The notes under the pieces: model-generated
What the model was told of the DNA's origin: nothing
Database searches by the model: none
The model's input: only the letters and a program-made list of their open reading frames with translations
Program-made: the position numbers and the translations under genes
In this document: one piece after another, positions 42,608 to 51,579 of the stretch
Position numbering within the stretch: the first letter of the stretch is position 1
Layout of the letters: the number at the start of each line of letters is the position of its first letter
Assembly: GCA_027406905.1 (NCBI GenBank)
Contig: DAHZHT010000003.1
Coordinates: 1 to 64,000, forward strand
Origin: Elusimicrobiota bacterium
Lineage (GTDB): Bacteria; Elusimicrobiota; Elusimicrobia; UBA1565; UBA9628
DNA: 64,000 nucleotides
Direction: 5' to 3'

Positions 42608-43128
42608 ACGAACCTGTATCGCCAGAAGAGTTAAAAACTGAAATCGAAAATAAAGCGGAGGCGGAAACTTCCGCGGAAGCTCCCAATTATTACGAACAGA
42701 TGCTTAAAATTCGCGCCGAGTTTGACAACTATCGCAAGCGCGTCGACCGCGAAAAGCCGGAACTCTATAAATTGGGCCGAATGGATATTCTCTCGCGTTT
42801 TATTCCGCTTTATGATCTGTTAAAGAAAGCTCATGAGGAAATCCAGAATTCCCATGCCGAGTCGGAATTGGCGAAAGGGATGGAAGGGATATTTAAGGAG
42901 TTTGAAAAGATTTTCAAAGAAGAAGGAATCAGCGCGATTGAGGCTCTTAACAAGCCTTTTGACCCGCTGATCCATGAAGTGCTTGGAACCGTTGAGAAGC
43001 CTGGAGTAGAGGACGGAACGGTCGTTGAGGTCTTTGAACCAGGATATTTAATCGCCGGACGCGTTTTGCGCACCGCCAAGGTTCGCATCGCGCGTAACTT
43101 AAAAAAAGAAGAAGCGAAGGAGAAATGA
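42604..43128 (+). CDS. grpE: Nucleotide exchange factor GrpE
   Basis: The 174-residue protein has a Glu-rich N-terminus, a long coiled helix ([20 protein letters not shown] near 35, the conserved GrpE core), and the beta-domain [20 protein letters not shown] near 118 with [20 protein letters not shown]. It promotes ADP release from DnaK. The start overlaps hrcA's stop by four bases. Confidence 0.96.
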   Translation: MNEPVSPEELKTEIENKAEAETSAEAPNYYEQMLKIRAEFDNYRKRVDREKPELYKLGRMDILSRFIPLYDLLKKAHEEIQNSHAESELAKGMEGIFKEFEKIFKEEGISAIEALNKPFDPLIHEVLGTVEKPGVEDGTVVEVFEPGYLIAGRVLRTAKVRIARNLKKEEAKEK

Positions 43129-43129
43129 T

Positions 43130-44977
43130 ATGAGCAAAATTATTGGAATTGATTTAGGGACTTCCAACACGGCCGCAGCCGTGACCGAAGGAGGCAAAGC
43201 CACTATTATTCCATCGGCGGAAGGAACTTCCGTCGGCGGCAAGGCGTTTCCTTCATATGTCGCTTTCGCCAAAGACGGACAGCTCCTGATCGGAGAGCCT
43301 GCCCGGCGGCAAGCCGTGGCCAACCCTGAAGGCACCTTTATGGCCTTTAAGAGAAAAATGGGAACCGATCACAAATACAAAGCTCCGGACGGGAAAGAAT
43401 ACACCCCGCAACAGTTATCCGCGTTTCTCTTGCAAAAAGTGAAAAGAGACGCCGAGGCTTTCCTGGGCGACAAGGTTGAAAAAGCCGTCATCACCGTCCC
43501 GGCTTATTTTAACGACAATCAAAGGCAAGCCACTAAAGACGCCGGGACCATCGCCGGCCTTGAAGTCGTTCGCATCATTAACGAGCCAACCTCGGCCTGT
43601 TTGGCTTACGGCGTGGACAAAAAGGGTAAGGACGAAAAAATCATGGTGTTTGACCTCGGCGGCGGAACGCTCGATGTCACCATCATGGACTTTGGAGGAG
43701 GAGTATTCGAGGTCGTTTCAACCTCTGGAGACACCCAGCTGGGCGGAACCGACATGGACAACGCCTTGATTGAATACATCGCTGGCGAATTTAAAAAAGA
43801 AACCGGCTTTGACTTCCGAAAAGATCCAATGGCGGTGCAAAGAGTTCGGGAGGCGGCGGAAAAAGCGAAAATTGAACTTTCCAGCACCTTTGAAACCGAC
43901 CTCAATCTCCCCTACTTAACCGCCGTGGACAATACGCCGAAACATTTGGCGATGAAATTGACGCGCTCAAAACTTGAATCCCTGGTCGACCCTATCGTCA
44001 AGCGCTGCAAACAGTCCATTGACCAGGCCTTAAACGACGGCAAACTAAAGACCTCGGATATTTCCCGCATTATCTTGGTTGGCGGCCCGACCCGGATGCC
44101 CATCGTCCAAAAATTCGTCGAGGATTATATCGGGCGGAAGGTGGAAAGAGGGGTCGACCCCATGGAATGCGTCGCCACCGGAGCTGCGGTTCAAGCCGCG
44201 GTTTTGACCGGAGACGTTAAAGACGTCCTTCTTTTAGATGTAACGCCCTTAACCCTGGGAATCGAAACCTTGGGGGGCGTCATGACGCCTTTAATCGAAA
44301 GAAATACGACCATCCCGGTTGAAAAATCTCAAGTCTTTTCGACCGCCGCCGATAATCAGCCGGCCGTTACCGTCCATGTTCTTCAGGGAGAGCGCCCCAA
44401 GGCCTCGGACAACGTCTCTTTGGGGAAATTCGATCTCGACGGAATTCCACCGGCTCCGAGAGGTGTTCCTCAAATTAAGGTCAGCTTCTCGATAGATGCC
44501 AATGGAATCCTTAATGTCAAGGCCGAGGATTTAGGGACAAAAAAAGCCCATCACATCGCGATATCGGCCCCCAACAAGCTCTCAAAGGAAGATATCGAAA
44601 AATTCGTTAAGCAAGCCGAACAATTCTCGGATGAGGACAAAAAATTCAAGGAAAAAGTGCAGGCTAAAAACGAGGCCGACACCGTCCTTTTCTCGGCGGA
44701 AAAAGCCTTGAAAGAACACGGGGACAAGGTTTCTCAAGATGAGAGAACCGCTATCGACCGCGCTATTTCCGAACTCAAGGAAGCCCTCAAATCGGATGAC
44801 TTGACGGTCATCAACAAGGCTAAAGACGAGCTTCTTAAGGCTTCCCACAAACTGGCCGAGGAAATCTACAAATCGGAAGCGTCTCAAAAATCCGCGCCTT
44901 CGGATTCCCCTGATTCCAAGGGCTCGGACAAAAAAGACGATGTTGTTGATGCCGAAGTGGTTGAGGATAAAAAATAA
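43130..44977 (+). CDS. dnaK: Chaperone DnaK (Hsp70)
   Basis: The 615-residue chaperone has the ATPase signatures [15 protein letters not shown] at the start, [20 protein letters not shown] near 180 and [19 protein letters not shown] near 318. The substrate domain starts near [20 protein letters not shown] (365), and the lid is Lys/Glu-rich, ending with a polar, acidic tail in [11 protein letters not shown]. Between residues 60 and 90 the protein passes directly from [10 protein letters not shown] to [15 protein letters not shown] and lacks the insertion of about 23 residues that proteobacterial DnaK carries there. It works with GrpE and DnaJ encoded on either side. Confidence 0.97.
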   Translation: MSKIIGIDLGTSNTAAAVTEGGKATIIPSAEGTSVGGKAFPSYVAFAKDGQLLIGEPARRQAVANPEGTFMAFKRKMGTDHKYKAPDGKEYTPQQLSAFLLQKVKRDAEAFLGDKVEKAVITVPAYFNDNQRQATKDAGTIAGLEVVRIINEPTSACLAYGVDKKGKDEKIMVFDLGGGTLDVTIMDFGGGVFEVVSTSGDTQLGGTDMDNALIEYIAGEFKKETGFDFRKDPMAVQRVREAAEKAKIELSSTFETDLNLPYLTAVDNTPKHLAMKLTRSKLESLVDPIVKRCKQSIDQALNDGKLKTSDISRIILVGGPTRMPIVQKFVEDYIGRKVERGVDPMECVATGAAVQAAVLTGDVKDVLLLDVTPLTLGIETLGGVMTPLIERNTTIPVEKSQVFSTAADNQPAVTVHVLQGERPKASDNVSLGKFDLDGIPPAPRGVPQIKVSFSIDANGILNVKAEDLGTKKAHHIAISAPNKLSKEDIEKFVKQAEQFSDEDKKFKEKVQAKNEADTVLFSAEKALKEHGDKVSQDERTAIDRAISELKEALKSDDLTVINKAKDELLKASHKLAEEIYKSEASQKSAPSDSPDSKGSDKKDDVVDAEVVEDKK

Positions 44978-45002
44978 AGATTAAGACATAACGGAAAAAA
45001 TT

Positions 45003-46148
45003 ATGGCGGAAGATTATTACGAAACTCTCGGAGTCGCCCGCAACGCCTCGGAAGCGGAAATTAAATCCGCGTTCAGGAAACTGGCGATGAAATATCACCC
45101 GGATAAAAACCCGGGCAATAAGGAGTCCGAGGAAAACTTTCGGAAAATCAATTCCGCCTATGAAACCCTGTCCAACCCTGAGAAACGTTCGCTTTACGAC
45201 CGTTTCGGAGAAGCGGGCGTTTCCGGGGCGCAGGGCTCTGGATCCGGAAACCCTTTCGGCGGCGCAGGCGTCGACGTCAATGAGGTTTTCGGGGATCTCT
45301 TTGAAAATCTGTTTAGCGGAGGCGGCTCGGGAAGGCAGAGAAGACGCGGGGGAGATCTAAAGTATGAGGTCCATATCGATCTCGATGAAGCTTTTTCCGG
45401 AACTCAAATTCCGCTGGAATTTGAGCGCGCGGAAACCTGTTCTACCTGCAGAGGAACCGGAGCCAAGGGCGGGGCTTCCGGAACCAGAAAGTGTTCCCAA
45501 TGCCGGGGCTCGGGCTACGTTCAATTTTCCCAAGGATTTTTTTCAATGCGCCAGCCTTGCCCCGCCTGCGGCGGAGAAGGCCAAGTCATCGAACACCCCT
45601 GTCCGGAATGCCGGGGCTCGGGACGAATTCACAAACACGCCAGTCTCAAGGTCAAAATTCCGCCCGGAATCTATGACGGAGCGACGCTAAAAATTAACGG
45701 AGAAGGAGAAGCTGGCAGCAAGGGTTCAACTCCGGGAGACCTCTACGTTTTAGTCCGCGTCAAATCCGATCCCCGTTTTGAAAGAAATGAGGATGATTTG
45801 ACCACCGAGAGAGTTTTAGGAATCGCCGAAGCCTCCTTAGGAACAACCGCCGATATCTCAACGATCGACGGCGAGAAAACAAAAATAAAAATACCCGCCG
45901 GAACTCAGAACGGAGCCCTATTCCGGGTCAGGGAAAAAGGAATGCCAAAACTTCACGGGCGCGGAAGAGGCGATCTTCTCGTTAAAATTAAAATTGAAAT
46001 TCCCCGCCATTTAACGCCGCGACAAAAAGAACTGTTGGAAGAATTTCAAAAGGCAGAACACCCCGATGACGCCTCCTCCGGTTCAAAAGACTCGGACTCC
46101 GGTCATGATTCAAACGGCGGGATTTTTAAAAGCTTCTTTAAACATTAA
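45003..46148 (+). CDS. dnaJ: Chaperone DnaJ (Hsp40)
   Basis: The 381-residue co-chaperone opens with the J domain (DYYETLGVARNASEAEIKSA) containing the HPD motif in KYHPDKNPG near residue 32. A Gly/Phe-rich linker follows. The zinc domain has four CxxCxGxG units, CSTCRGTG, CSQCRGSG, CPACGGEG and CPECRGSG (about 140-205). The C-terminal client domain and dimer end follow (GGIFKSFFKH). It lies 25 bases after dnaK in the same operon. Confidence 0.97.
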   Translation: MAEDYYETLGVARNASEAEIKSAFRKLAMKYHPDKNPGNKESEENFRKINSAYETLSNPEKRSLYDRFGEAGVSGAQGSGSGNPFGGAGVDVNEVFGDLFENLFSGGGSGRQRRRGGDLKYEVHIDLDEAFSGTQIPLEFERAETCSTCRGTGAKGGASGTRKCSQCRGSGYVQFSQGFFSMRQPCPACGGEGQVIEHPCPECRGSGRIHKHASLKVKIPPGIYDGATLKINGEGEAGSKGSTPGDLYVLVRVKSDPRFERNEDDLTTERVLGIAEASLGTTADISTIDGEKTKIKIPAGTQNGALFRVREKGMPKLHGRGRGDLLVKIKIEIPRHLTPRQKELLEEFQKAEHPDDASSGSKDSDSGHDSNGGIFKSFFKH

Positions 46149-46161
46149 AACTTAAAAAAGA

Positions 46162-46941
46162 ATGCCGCAATTCCGGCTTGACAAAGAAATTCCGCCTCAA
46201 GAAAACCGCTTTACTCTCTTAGGCCCCGAAGCCGGGCACGCCTTAAGGGTTCTCCGCTACAAGGTTGGAGACAAGATTTTATGTCTGGATCCGGCGGGGA
46301 CAAGAATCGAAGGCATCATTGAAAAAATTGGGGAAGATTTAATCGCGGGCTCTATTCTCAATCGCCGGCCTTTCAAAGAATCGTCTCTCAAAATTAATCT
46401 CTACGCTTCTATTCTTAAAACCCAGGCCTGGGAAGAAGTTCTCGAAAAAGGAACCGAAATAGGCGTCGCCGCTTTTATGCCTGTTTTAAGCGATTATTCG
46501 GCAATCACATTAAAGAAAGAAGATTATCCAAGAAAAATAGAGAGATGGAAAAAAGTGATTTTAAGCGCGGTCAAGCAATCCGAACGCGACTCGATTCCCG
46601 AGATAAATTGTCCACGACCCCTCAATGAAATTCTGGGCCATGATCTGGCGGGCGATGTCTCTCTTTTTGCCTGGGAAAAACTACGAGGCAATCAAGACCA
46701 GGATTTTGACCTTGAGCCCGTCTTTAAAAATCTAAACCTTCAATCTCTCGCCGTCAATCTCTGGATCGGGCCCGAGGGCGGATTTTCAGAAAAAGAGGTT
46801 GAACTCCTTCTTAAAAGAAAGGTTAAACCCTTTAGCCTTGGGGACCATGTCTTAAGAGCCGAAACCGCGGCGGTGGTCGCCTGCGCACAAGTTGAATACC
46901 AAGCCAAGCGCGCCTTACTTTTGAAAAGCCCGCTCGGATAA
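46162..46941 (+). CDS. rsmE: 16S rRNA m3U1498 methyltransferase
   Basis: The 259-residue SPOUT enzyme methylates U1498 of 16S rRNA. The N-terminal PUA-like part includes GPEAGHALRVLRYKVGDKIL near residue 21. The knot domain has LEKGTEIGVAAFMPVLSDYS near 95, WKKVILSAVKQSERDSIPEI near 125, LWIGPEGGFSEKEVELLL near 205 and LGDHVLRAETAAVVACAQVE near 230. It follows dnaJ by 13 bases, a frequent arrangement. Its 3' end overlaps the convergent folD by 27 bases. Confidence 0.95.
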   Translation: MPQFRLDKEIPPQENRFTLLGPEAGHALRVLRYKVGDKILCLDPAGTRIEGIIEKIGEDLIAGSILNRRPFKESSLKINLYASILKTQAWEEVLEKGTEIGVAAFMPVLSDYSAITLKKEDYPRKIERWKKVILSAVKQSERDSIPEINCPRPLNEILGHDLAGDVSLFAWEKLRGNQDQDFDLEPVFKNLNLQSLAVNLWIGPEGGFSEKEVELLLKRKVKPFSLGDHVLRAETAAVVACAQVEYQAKRALLLKSPLG

Positions 46942-47790
46942 AAACACCACGTTTCTCAACAAACACGCCGTCGTCACCGGCCCTACCCCTCCCGGAACAG
47001 GCGTAATCCATGCCGCTTTTTTAAGCGCCCCGTCAAAATCAACGTCGCCGGTTAATTTTCCTTTAACGGCGCTGGTTCCTGCGTCGATGACAAGGGCCCC
47101 CCTTTTAATCCAAGAGCCTTTAATTAAATGCGGACTTCCGACAGCGGAAACCACGATGTCGGACTCTCCGACTTCTCTTCTTAAATTCCTGGTTTTTGAA
47201 TGGGCCAAGGTCACGGTCAAATCCATCATCGTCAAGAGGTGAGCCGCGGGATTTCCAACGATGTTGGATCTGCCAATCACCAGGGCCTTTTTCCCTTTAA
47301 AGGGAAACTTTAACCCTTTTAAAATTTCGGCGATGGCCAGCGCCGTTGCCGGAACGATTAGACGCTTCTCTTTAATTTCATCAAAATCCCGGGCGCTAAA
47401 GAATCTACCAAAATGCGCGGGGCTCAAACCCTCGGCGTCTTTTTCCGGGCCAATCAAACTTTCCAATTGTTCAATATCCGCTCCGTCAGGAAGAGGTTTA
47501 AGCAAAATGAGCGCATGAATGTTTTTGTCCTTGAGAGTAGCCTCAATTGCCCGCGCATAGTTTTTCGAGCCGCCCAAAGAACTCACTTGAACGGAGCGGC
47601 AGACAATTCCGATTTTTCCAGAATCCTTCATTTTAGAGCGAACAAAAGATTCCGCCGCAAGAGAACCCTTTGTCGAGAAAATCGCAAGACCGGGGACGAT
47701 TCCGCGCGCTTTTAGTTTTTGAACTCGCGCTTTAAGACTTTTATAAATTTTTTCCGAAAAAACGCGCCCATCAAAAATTTCGGCAGACAT
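46915..47790 (-). CDS. folD: Methylenetetrahydrofolate dehydrogenase/cyclohydrolase
   Basis: The 291-residue bifunctional enzyme interconverts methylene-, methenyl- and formyl-tetrahydrofolate. Recognisable segments are ALILLKPLPDGADIEQLESL near residue 92 (normally QLPLP), GPEKDAEGLSPAHFGRF near 113, GKKALVIGRSNIVGNPAAHL near 165 and WITPVPGGVGPVTTACLLRN near 262. QLPLP replaced by LKPLPDG is mildly divergent. The usual catalytic Lys of the YVxSK motif reads FVRSK. The start lies inside the end of panE (20-base overlap). Confidence 0.93.
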   Translation of the reverse strand: MSAEIFDGRVFSEKIYKSLKARVQKLKARGIVPGLAIFSTKGSLAAESFVRSKMKDSGKIGIVCRSVQVSSLGGSKNYARAIEATLKDKNIHALILLKPLPDGADIEQLESLIGPEKDAEGLSPAHFGRFFSARDFDEIKEKRLIVPATALAIAEILKGLKFPFKGKKALVIGRSNIVGNPAAHLLTMMDLTVTLAHSKTRNLRREVGESDIVVSAVGSPHLIKGSWIKRGALVIDAGTSAVKGKLTGDVDFDGALKKAAWITPVPGGVGPVTTACLLRNVVFLSERAFQK

Positions 47791-48706
47791 AATCCTCCAA
47801 TTTGAAAATCATCCTTGCGATTCTGTTTAAAACCGGTATATTAATTTTTCGCCGATTAGCCTCAACAAGAATCGGTGTTAAAATTTGCCGCATCTCCGTT
47901 CTTTTTCCTTTTTCAATATCTTGAAGAGTCGAGTTTCTTTGCTCTGAATTCGGTCGGCAGACCTGGGTCAAGAGGCGTCTCATATCCTTTTGAGATATCT
48001 TTTGTCCGCAGGCTCTAGCGACTAAAAGAGATTCTTTCATTATTTCTTCGGCAATCAGCCTCAGCTCAACAGATGAGCCGATTTCCCCATTAGTGGCCTT
48101 AGCCAAAGCGCCCAGAGGGTTGACAGCGGCGTTAAGACAGAGTTTTTTCCACAATATTTTTTCTTCGTTTTTTTCAGCAGAGACGTCCCAACCGTCTTCT
48201 GAAAGCAAAGCGGCAACGCTTTGGAGCGTCTTGCTATTCTCCTTGTTTTGAGCCAGAACCATGCCCCGCCCACCATGATGGATCACCGTCCCTGAAAGGG
48301 TTTTTTCCGCCGCGGCGTAACACGTTCCAATCACCACGTCTTTAGAATTAAAAATTTTTCGGATAAGCGCCGGGTGTTTCAAACCGTTTTGTAAAAAGAC
48401 GACCGGAACGCTCGAGGGAAGATATTTTAAAGACGTCTTTGCGGCTCTTGAGACATCGGCGTTTTTGACGCAAAAAAAAGCGGCGGAGACGGGAAGGCGA
48501 AAATTAAAATTCCTGGCGCAAAAAATATTATTGGAAATTTTAAATTGTTTTCCGGAAGCATCTTTGAATGAAATCCCGCGACGCACCTTTTTTTGATCAG
48601 ATTTTAAGCTTTTTCCAAGCAGATAAACCGTTTTTCCATTTCTGGCCGCGTAAAAAGCCAAAAGAGATCCCACCGCTCCAGGCCCGACGATTAAAACCGC
48701 CTTCAC
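47771..48706 (-). CDS. panE: 2-dehydropantoate 2-reductase
   Basis: The 311-residue NADPH enzyme reduces ketopantoate to pantoate. VLIVGPGAVGSLLAFYAARN near residue 4 is the Rossmann loop. FFCVKNADVSRAAK near 78 has the conserved Lys, VVFLQNGLKHPA near 103 the Asn, and LWKKLCLNAAVNPLGALAKA near 184 the second catalytic Lys and Asn of the ApbA C-terminal domain. It starts at GTG 48706 with AAGGTG upstream. With panC it supplies pantothenate. The C-terminal helix end is short but intact. Confidence 0.9.
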   Translation of the reverse strand: MKAVLIVGPGAVGSLLAFYAARNGKTVYLLGKSLKSDQKKVRRGISFKDASGKQFKISNNIFCARNFNFRLPVSAAFFCVKNADVSRAAKTSLKYLPSSVPVVFLQNGLKHPALIRKIFNSKDVVIGTCYAAAEKTLSGTVIHHGGRGMVLAQNKENSKTLQSVAALLSEDGWDVSAEKNEEKILWKKLCLNAAVNPLGALAKATNGEIGSSVELRLIAEEIMKESLLVARACGQKISQKDMRRLLTQVCRPNSEQRNSTLQDIEKGKRTEMRQILTPILVEANRRKINIPVLNRIARMIFKLEDYVCRNF

Positions 48707-48719
48707 CGCAACACCTTAC

Positions 48720-48758
48720 AAAAAAAAGAGGCCCCGGCAAAAACACCGAGGCCCCTTT
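48720..48758 (-). terminator. Terminator after the small repeat protein gene
   Basis: On the minus strand AAGGGGCCTCGG can pair with CCGGGGCCTCTT with two G-T wobbles, followed by eight T. It lies between the small repeat gene (48783) and panE. Confidence 0.8.
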
Positions 48759-48782
48759 TACGACGAAAAAACAGCCTTCGCC

Positions 48783-49004
48783 TTAGGCGTTGACCATTTT
48801 TGCGCGGGAAATATCTCCCTTCTTGTCCAAGAAATAAAGATATCCGCTTTCTTTTTTGATTCCGACTTTCTGAACCTTCTCGACTTTTCCGCCTTTTTTG
48901 CCGCCGCGGGCCATCTTCGCGCGGGAAACATCCCCTTGTTTATCGATGTAGTAGAGATACCCCTCGGCGCGTTGAATTCCAACTTTCTGCAGTTTTTCAG
49001 CCAT
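48783..49004 (-). CDS. Small basic protein with two tandem repeats
   Basis: ATG 49004 (AAGGAG upstream) gives 73 residues. The longer open frame has no supporting start. Two copies of a 25-residue unit make up the protein: QKVGIQRAEGYLYYIDKQGD then VSRAKMARGG, and QKVGIKKESGYLYFLDKKGD then ISRAKMVNA, joined by a Gly/Lys linker. Each unit could be a two- or three-strand beta hairpin. The protein is basic and probably cytoplasmic, maybe nucleic-acid binding. The family is one I have only a vague sense of as conserved and hypothetical; function unknown. Confidence 0.82.
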   Translation of the reverse strand: MAEKLQKVGIQRAEGYLYYIDKQGDVSRAKMARGGKKGGKVEKVQKVGIKKESGYLYFLDKKGDISRAKMVNA

Positions 49005-49083
49005 TTTAATTCTCCTTACGACGGGATTTAATTTTTTTCCGACGATGTCCCGTCCTAAGCTCAATCTACAATATATCGACTCC

Positions 49084-49506
49084 TCAAGCAAGAAAATTTT
49101 TAATTCGCGGAGAACTAGATATGATGATTCTCTGGATAAAGTCTCCCATGTCAAATGGCTTGATCAAAAGACCTTGAGCTCCCAAAAGTTCGACATCTCG
49201 GATGGTATTTTCCGTCGCATACCCCGTCATCGCAAAAACAGAGGAATGAGTTTTTTCTTTTAAGTAATTAATGATGCTGTATCCGCTGACTCCGGGTAAA
49301 ATCAAATCCACCAAAATCACGTCAAATTGTTCTTCTTCCGCCCAGAATAAGGCTTCACCCACATTATAGGCATTCCAAACCTGAAAGCCGTGTTCTTTTA
49401 GCTTTCGGGACAAAACTCCGGCCACCGGAGCCTCATCGTCGATGATTAAGATTTTTGGCGAGCTATTTTTCCCCTCAGAGTTTTTAAATTCTTTTTGGAT
49501 AATCAT
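49084..49506 (-). CDS. Single-domain response regulator
   Basis: The 140-residue protein is a receiver domain without output part. ILIIDDEAPVAGVL near residue 19 gives the acidic pair, FDVILVDLILPGVSGYSI near 60 the phospho-accepting Asp, VFAMTGYATENTI near 91 the Thr/Ser position and GLLIKPFDMGDF near 112 the conserved Lys. GAGGAGG precedes the ATG. It is the next gene on the strand after a hybrid sensor kinase 67 bases away, a likely cognate partner. Confidence 0.93.
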   Translation of the reverse strand: MIIQKEFKNSEGKNSSPKILIIDDEAPVAGVLSRKLKEHGFQVWNAYNVGEALFWAEEEQFDVILVDLILPGVSGYSIINYLKEKTHSSVFAMTGYATENTIRDVELLGAQGLLIKPFDMGDFIQRIIISSSPRIKNFLA

Positions 49507-49572
49507 AAGCCCTCCTCAAGGAAGGATAACGAAGTGAAGATAAAAAAGACTGAAGGCTAGCTTAAGTAGGGA

Positions 49573-51477
49573 TTAACTTTTAGAGTCTAAAATTTCTCGA
49601 AGTTTGGCCGCCAATACTTCATGGGTAAACGGCTTCTCTAAGAAATTGACATCGGGATTTAAAATTCCGTCGCCGCTCAATTGTTCGCCTGTGTATCCGG
49701 ACATAAAGAGAACTTTTAGATTAGGGAAATGTTTCAGAGCTTCTACCGCCAAGGTCTTACCGCTCATTTTTGGCATGATGATGTCGGTTAAAAGTAAATC
49801 AATAGGCGGAGCGGGATTTTCAAGAAGAATTCTTAACGCCTCATCCGGATAAGCCACGGATAAGACTTGATAGCCCAAATTTTTAAGAGAAGATTCGACG
49901 AAACGGCGAACCATGGCCTCATCCTCAACCAGAAGAATTCGCTCATGGCCGCCCGCAATCTTACCCAAGGGAGTTTCGGAAACGATCGTTTCTTCCTGAT
50001 TGTAAATTCTGGGGAGATAAATCCTAAAAGTCGTGCCCTGGCCCTCTTCGCTATAACACGACAGATGCCCATTATGCTGTTTGATAATGCCGTAACAGGT
50101 CGCGAGCCCAAGACCGGTGCCTTTTCCTAAGCCCTTGGTCGTGAAAAAAGGCTCAAAGATGTGGGATTTAACTTCCGGGGTCATGCCGATCCCAGTATCC
50201 CCGACGGATATCACGACATAATCTCCGGCGCTCACACCTGCATGCGTCTCCGCGTAATGCTTGTCCAATTTCACGTTATGCGCATGGATGGTCAATTTTC
50301 CGCCGTTGGGCATCGCGTCGCGGGCGTTAATCGCCAAATTCAATAAAACCTGCTCTATTTGATGGGGGTCGACATGAACCAGCCCCAAATTCGGCACGGG
50401 GACCATCACGATTTCAATATTTTCCATCAAAATCGGACGAAGCATTTTTTGAAATCCCACCAGAGTCTCCGATAAATTAATGACGCGAGGCTGAATTAGT
50501 TGTTTGCGCGAAAAAGCCAAAAGCTGTTTAACCAAGGAGGCCGCTCTTTGCCCCGCATGAATAATTTCTTGGACGTCAGAATAAACCGTAGATTCCTTAT
50601 CCACGGATTTGGAAATGAAATCGGCATAACCTTGAATCGTAACCAAGAGATTGTTGAAATCATGGGCGATGCCTCCGGCCAATTGTCCGATGGGCTCCAT
50701 TTTCTGGGCTTGATACAATTGATCCTGGAGTTTTTTCTCTGCCGTCACATCTTTCCCAATGGCGACAAAATGGGTGATTTCCCCCTGGTTATTCTTGATC
50801 GGGGTAATGGTTTGATTCTCCTGGAAGAACGTTCCGTCTTTTTTCTTATTCTGAAAAATCATTCGAAAAGTTTTTCCCGCCAAAATGGTTTTCCAAAGAT
50901 GGTTGTAAAGCGCCGCTTCGTGTTTTCCGGACTTAAGAATTCTCGGAGTTTTTCCAATCACCTCCTCTCCCGAATAGCCCGTCATCTGCTCAAAGGCGCG
51001 ATTAACCTGCAAAATAGCCCCTTGAATATCGGTAATGACTATGGCATCGGCGGTCTGTTCAAATATCGCGCTCAATTGTCTATTTTTCTCATTCTCCTTC
51101 CGGGACAGAGTCACATCCCTGATGGTATTCAAGACCAAGGATTCCCCTTTAATAGACAAAGGCGTTAAGGAGATTTCAATACCGATTTCGCTCCCATCTT
51201 TACGGACAGCGGTCAAGTCTTGCCGCACGCTCATCAAACGAGCTTCCGGCGACTTTTGATAATCCTGATAATTTTTTTTATGCTTTTCCCGGAATCTTTC
51301 GGGGATCAGATCGTCAATCAGAAGCCCCACTAGTTCGCCGGGGCCGTAGCCCAGTAATTTTTCGGCTTGGATATTGGCCGCTTTTATTTTTCTATTGGAA
51401 CCGGAAATGATGACCGCGTTCGGCGTCATCTGGAACATTTGCCGGTAAACCTCAGGATCTTCAAATAGATGAGACAT
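49573..51477 (-). CDS. Soluble PAS-PAS hybrid sensor histidine kinase
   Basis: ATG 51477 gives 634 residues; the longer frame lacks a credible start. PAS 1 (VYRQMFQMTPNAVIISGSNR) covers about 8-130 and PAS 2 with PAC (AIFEQTADAIVITDIQGAIL) about 137-260. The histidine box is IGQLAGGIAHDFNNLLVTIQ near 275, followed by a HATPase with DTGIGMTPEVKSHIFEPFFT and GLGLATCYGIIKQHNG. A C-terminal receiver has LLVEDEAMVRRF near 520 and LLLTDIIMPKMSG with the Asp near 570. There are no membrane segments, so the PAS domains sense something internal. Confidence 0.93.
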   Translation of the reverse strand: MSHLFEDPEVYRQMFQMTPNAVIISGSNRKIKAANIQAEKLLGYGPGELVGLLIDDLIPERFREKHKKNYQDYQKSPEARLMSVRQDLTAVRKDGSEIGIEISLTPLSIKGESLVLNTIRDVTLSRKENEKNRQLSAIFEQTADAIVITDIQGAILQVNRAFEQMTGYSGEEVIGKTPRILKSGKHEAALYNHLWKTILAGKTFRMIFQNKKKDGTFFQENQTITPIKNNQGEITHFVAIGKDVTAEKKLQDQLYQAQKMEPIGQLAGGIAHDFNNLLVTIQGYADFISKSVDKESTVYSDVQEIIHAGQRAASLVKQLLAFSRKQLIQPRVINLSETLVGFQKMLRPILMENIEIVMVPVPNLGLVHVDPHQIEQVLLNLAINARDAMPNGGKLTIHAHNVKLDKHYAETHAGVSAGDYVVISVGDTGIGMTPEVKSHIFEPFFTTKGLGKGTGLGLATCYGIIKQHNGHLSCYSEEGQGTTFRIYLPRIYNQEETIVSETPLGKIAGGHERILLVEDEAMVRRFVESSLKNLGYQVLSVAYPDEALRILLENPAPPIDLLLTDIIMPKMSGKTLAVEALKHFPNLKVLFMSGYTGEQLSGDGILNPDVNFLEKPFTHEVLAAKLREILDSKS

Positions 51478-51504
51478 GGGCGAACCCCTATAAGATATCA
51501 GATT

Positions 51505-51523
51505 TAAGGCTCCGTTAAGACTC
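51505..51523 (+). repeat. 19-base repeat, copy 1
   Basis: TAAGGCTCCGTTAAGACTC, located between the divergent starts of the hybrid kinase and the FlgO-like gene. It matches 18 of 19 bases with the copy at 55395. Confidence 0.55.
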
Positions 51524-51579
51524 CTGTAGGAATTTTTAAAGCCCCAGGGACTACACTCAAAATCGAGAGGGAGGGGGCT

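Noticed and set aside
50500-51168. Long open frame (222 codons) on the plus strand
   Set aside because: Lies wholly antisense to the kinase PAS/histidine region, has no recognisable domain or start site and reflects codon structure of the gene below.
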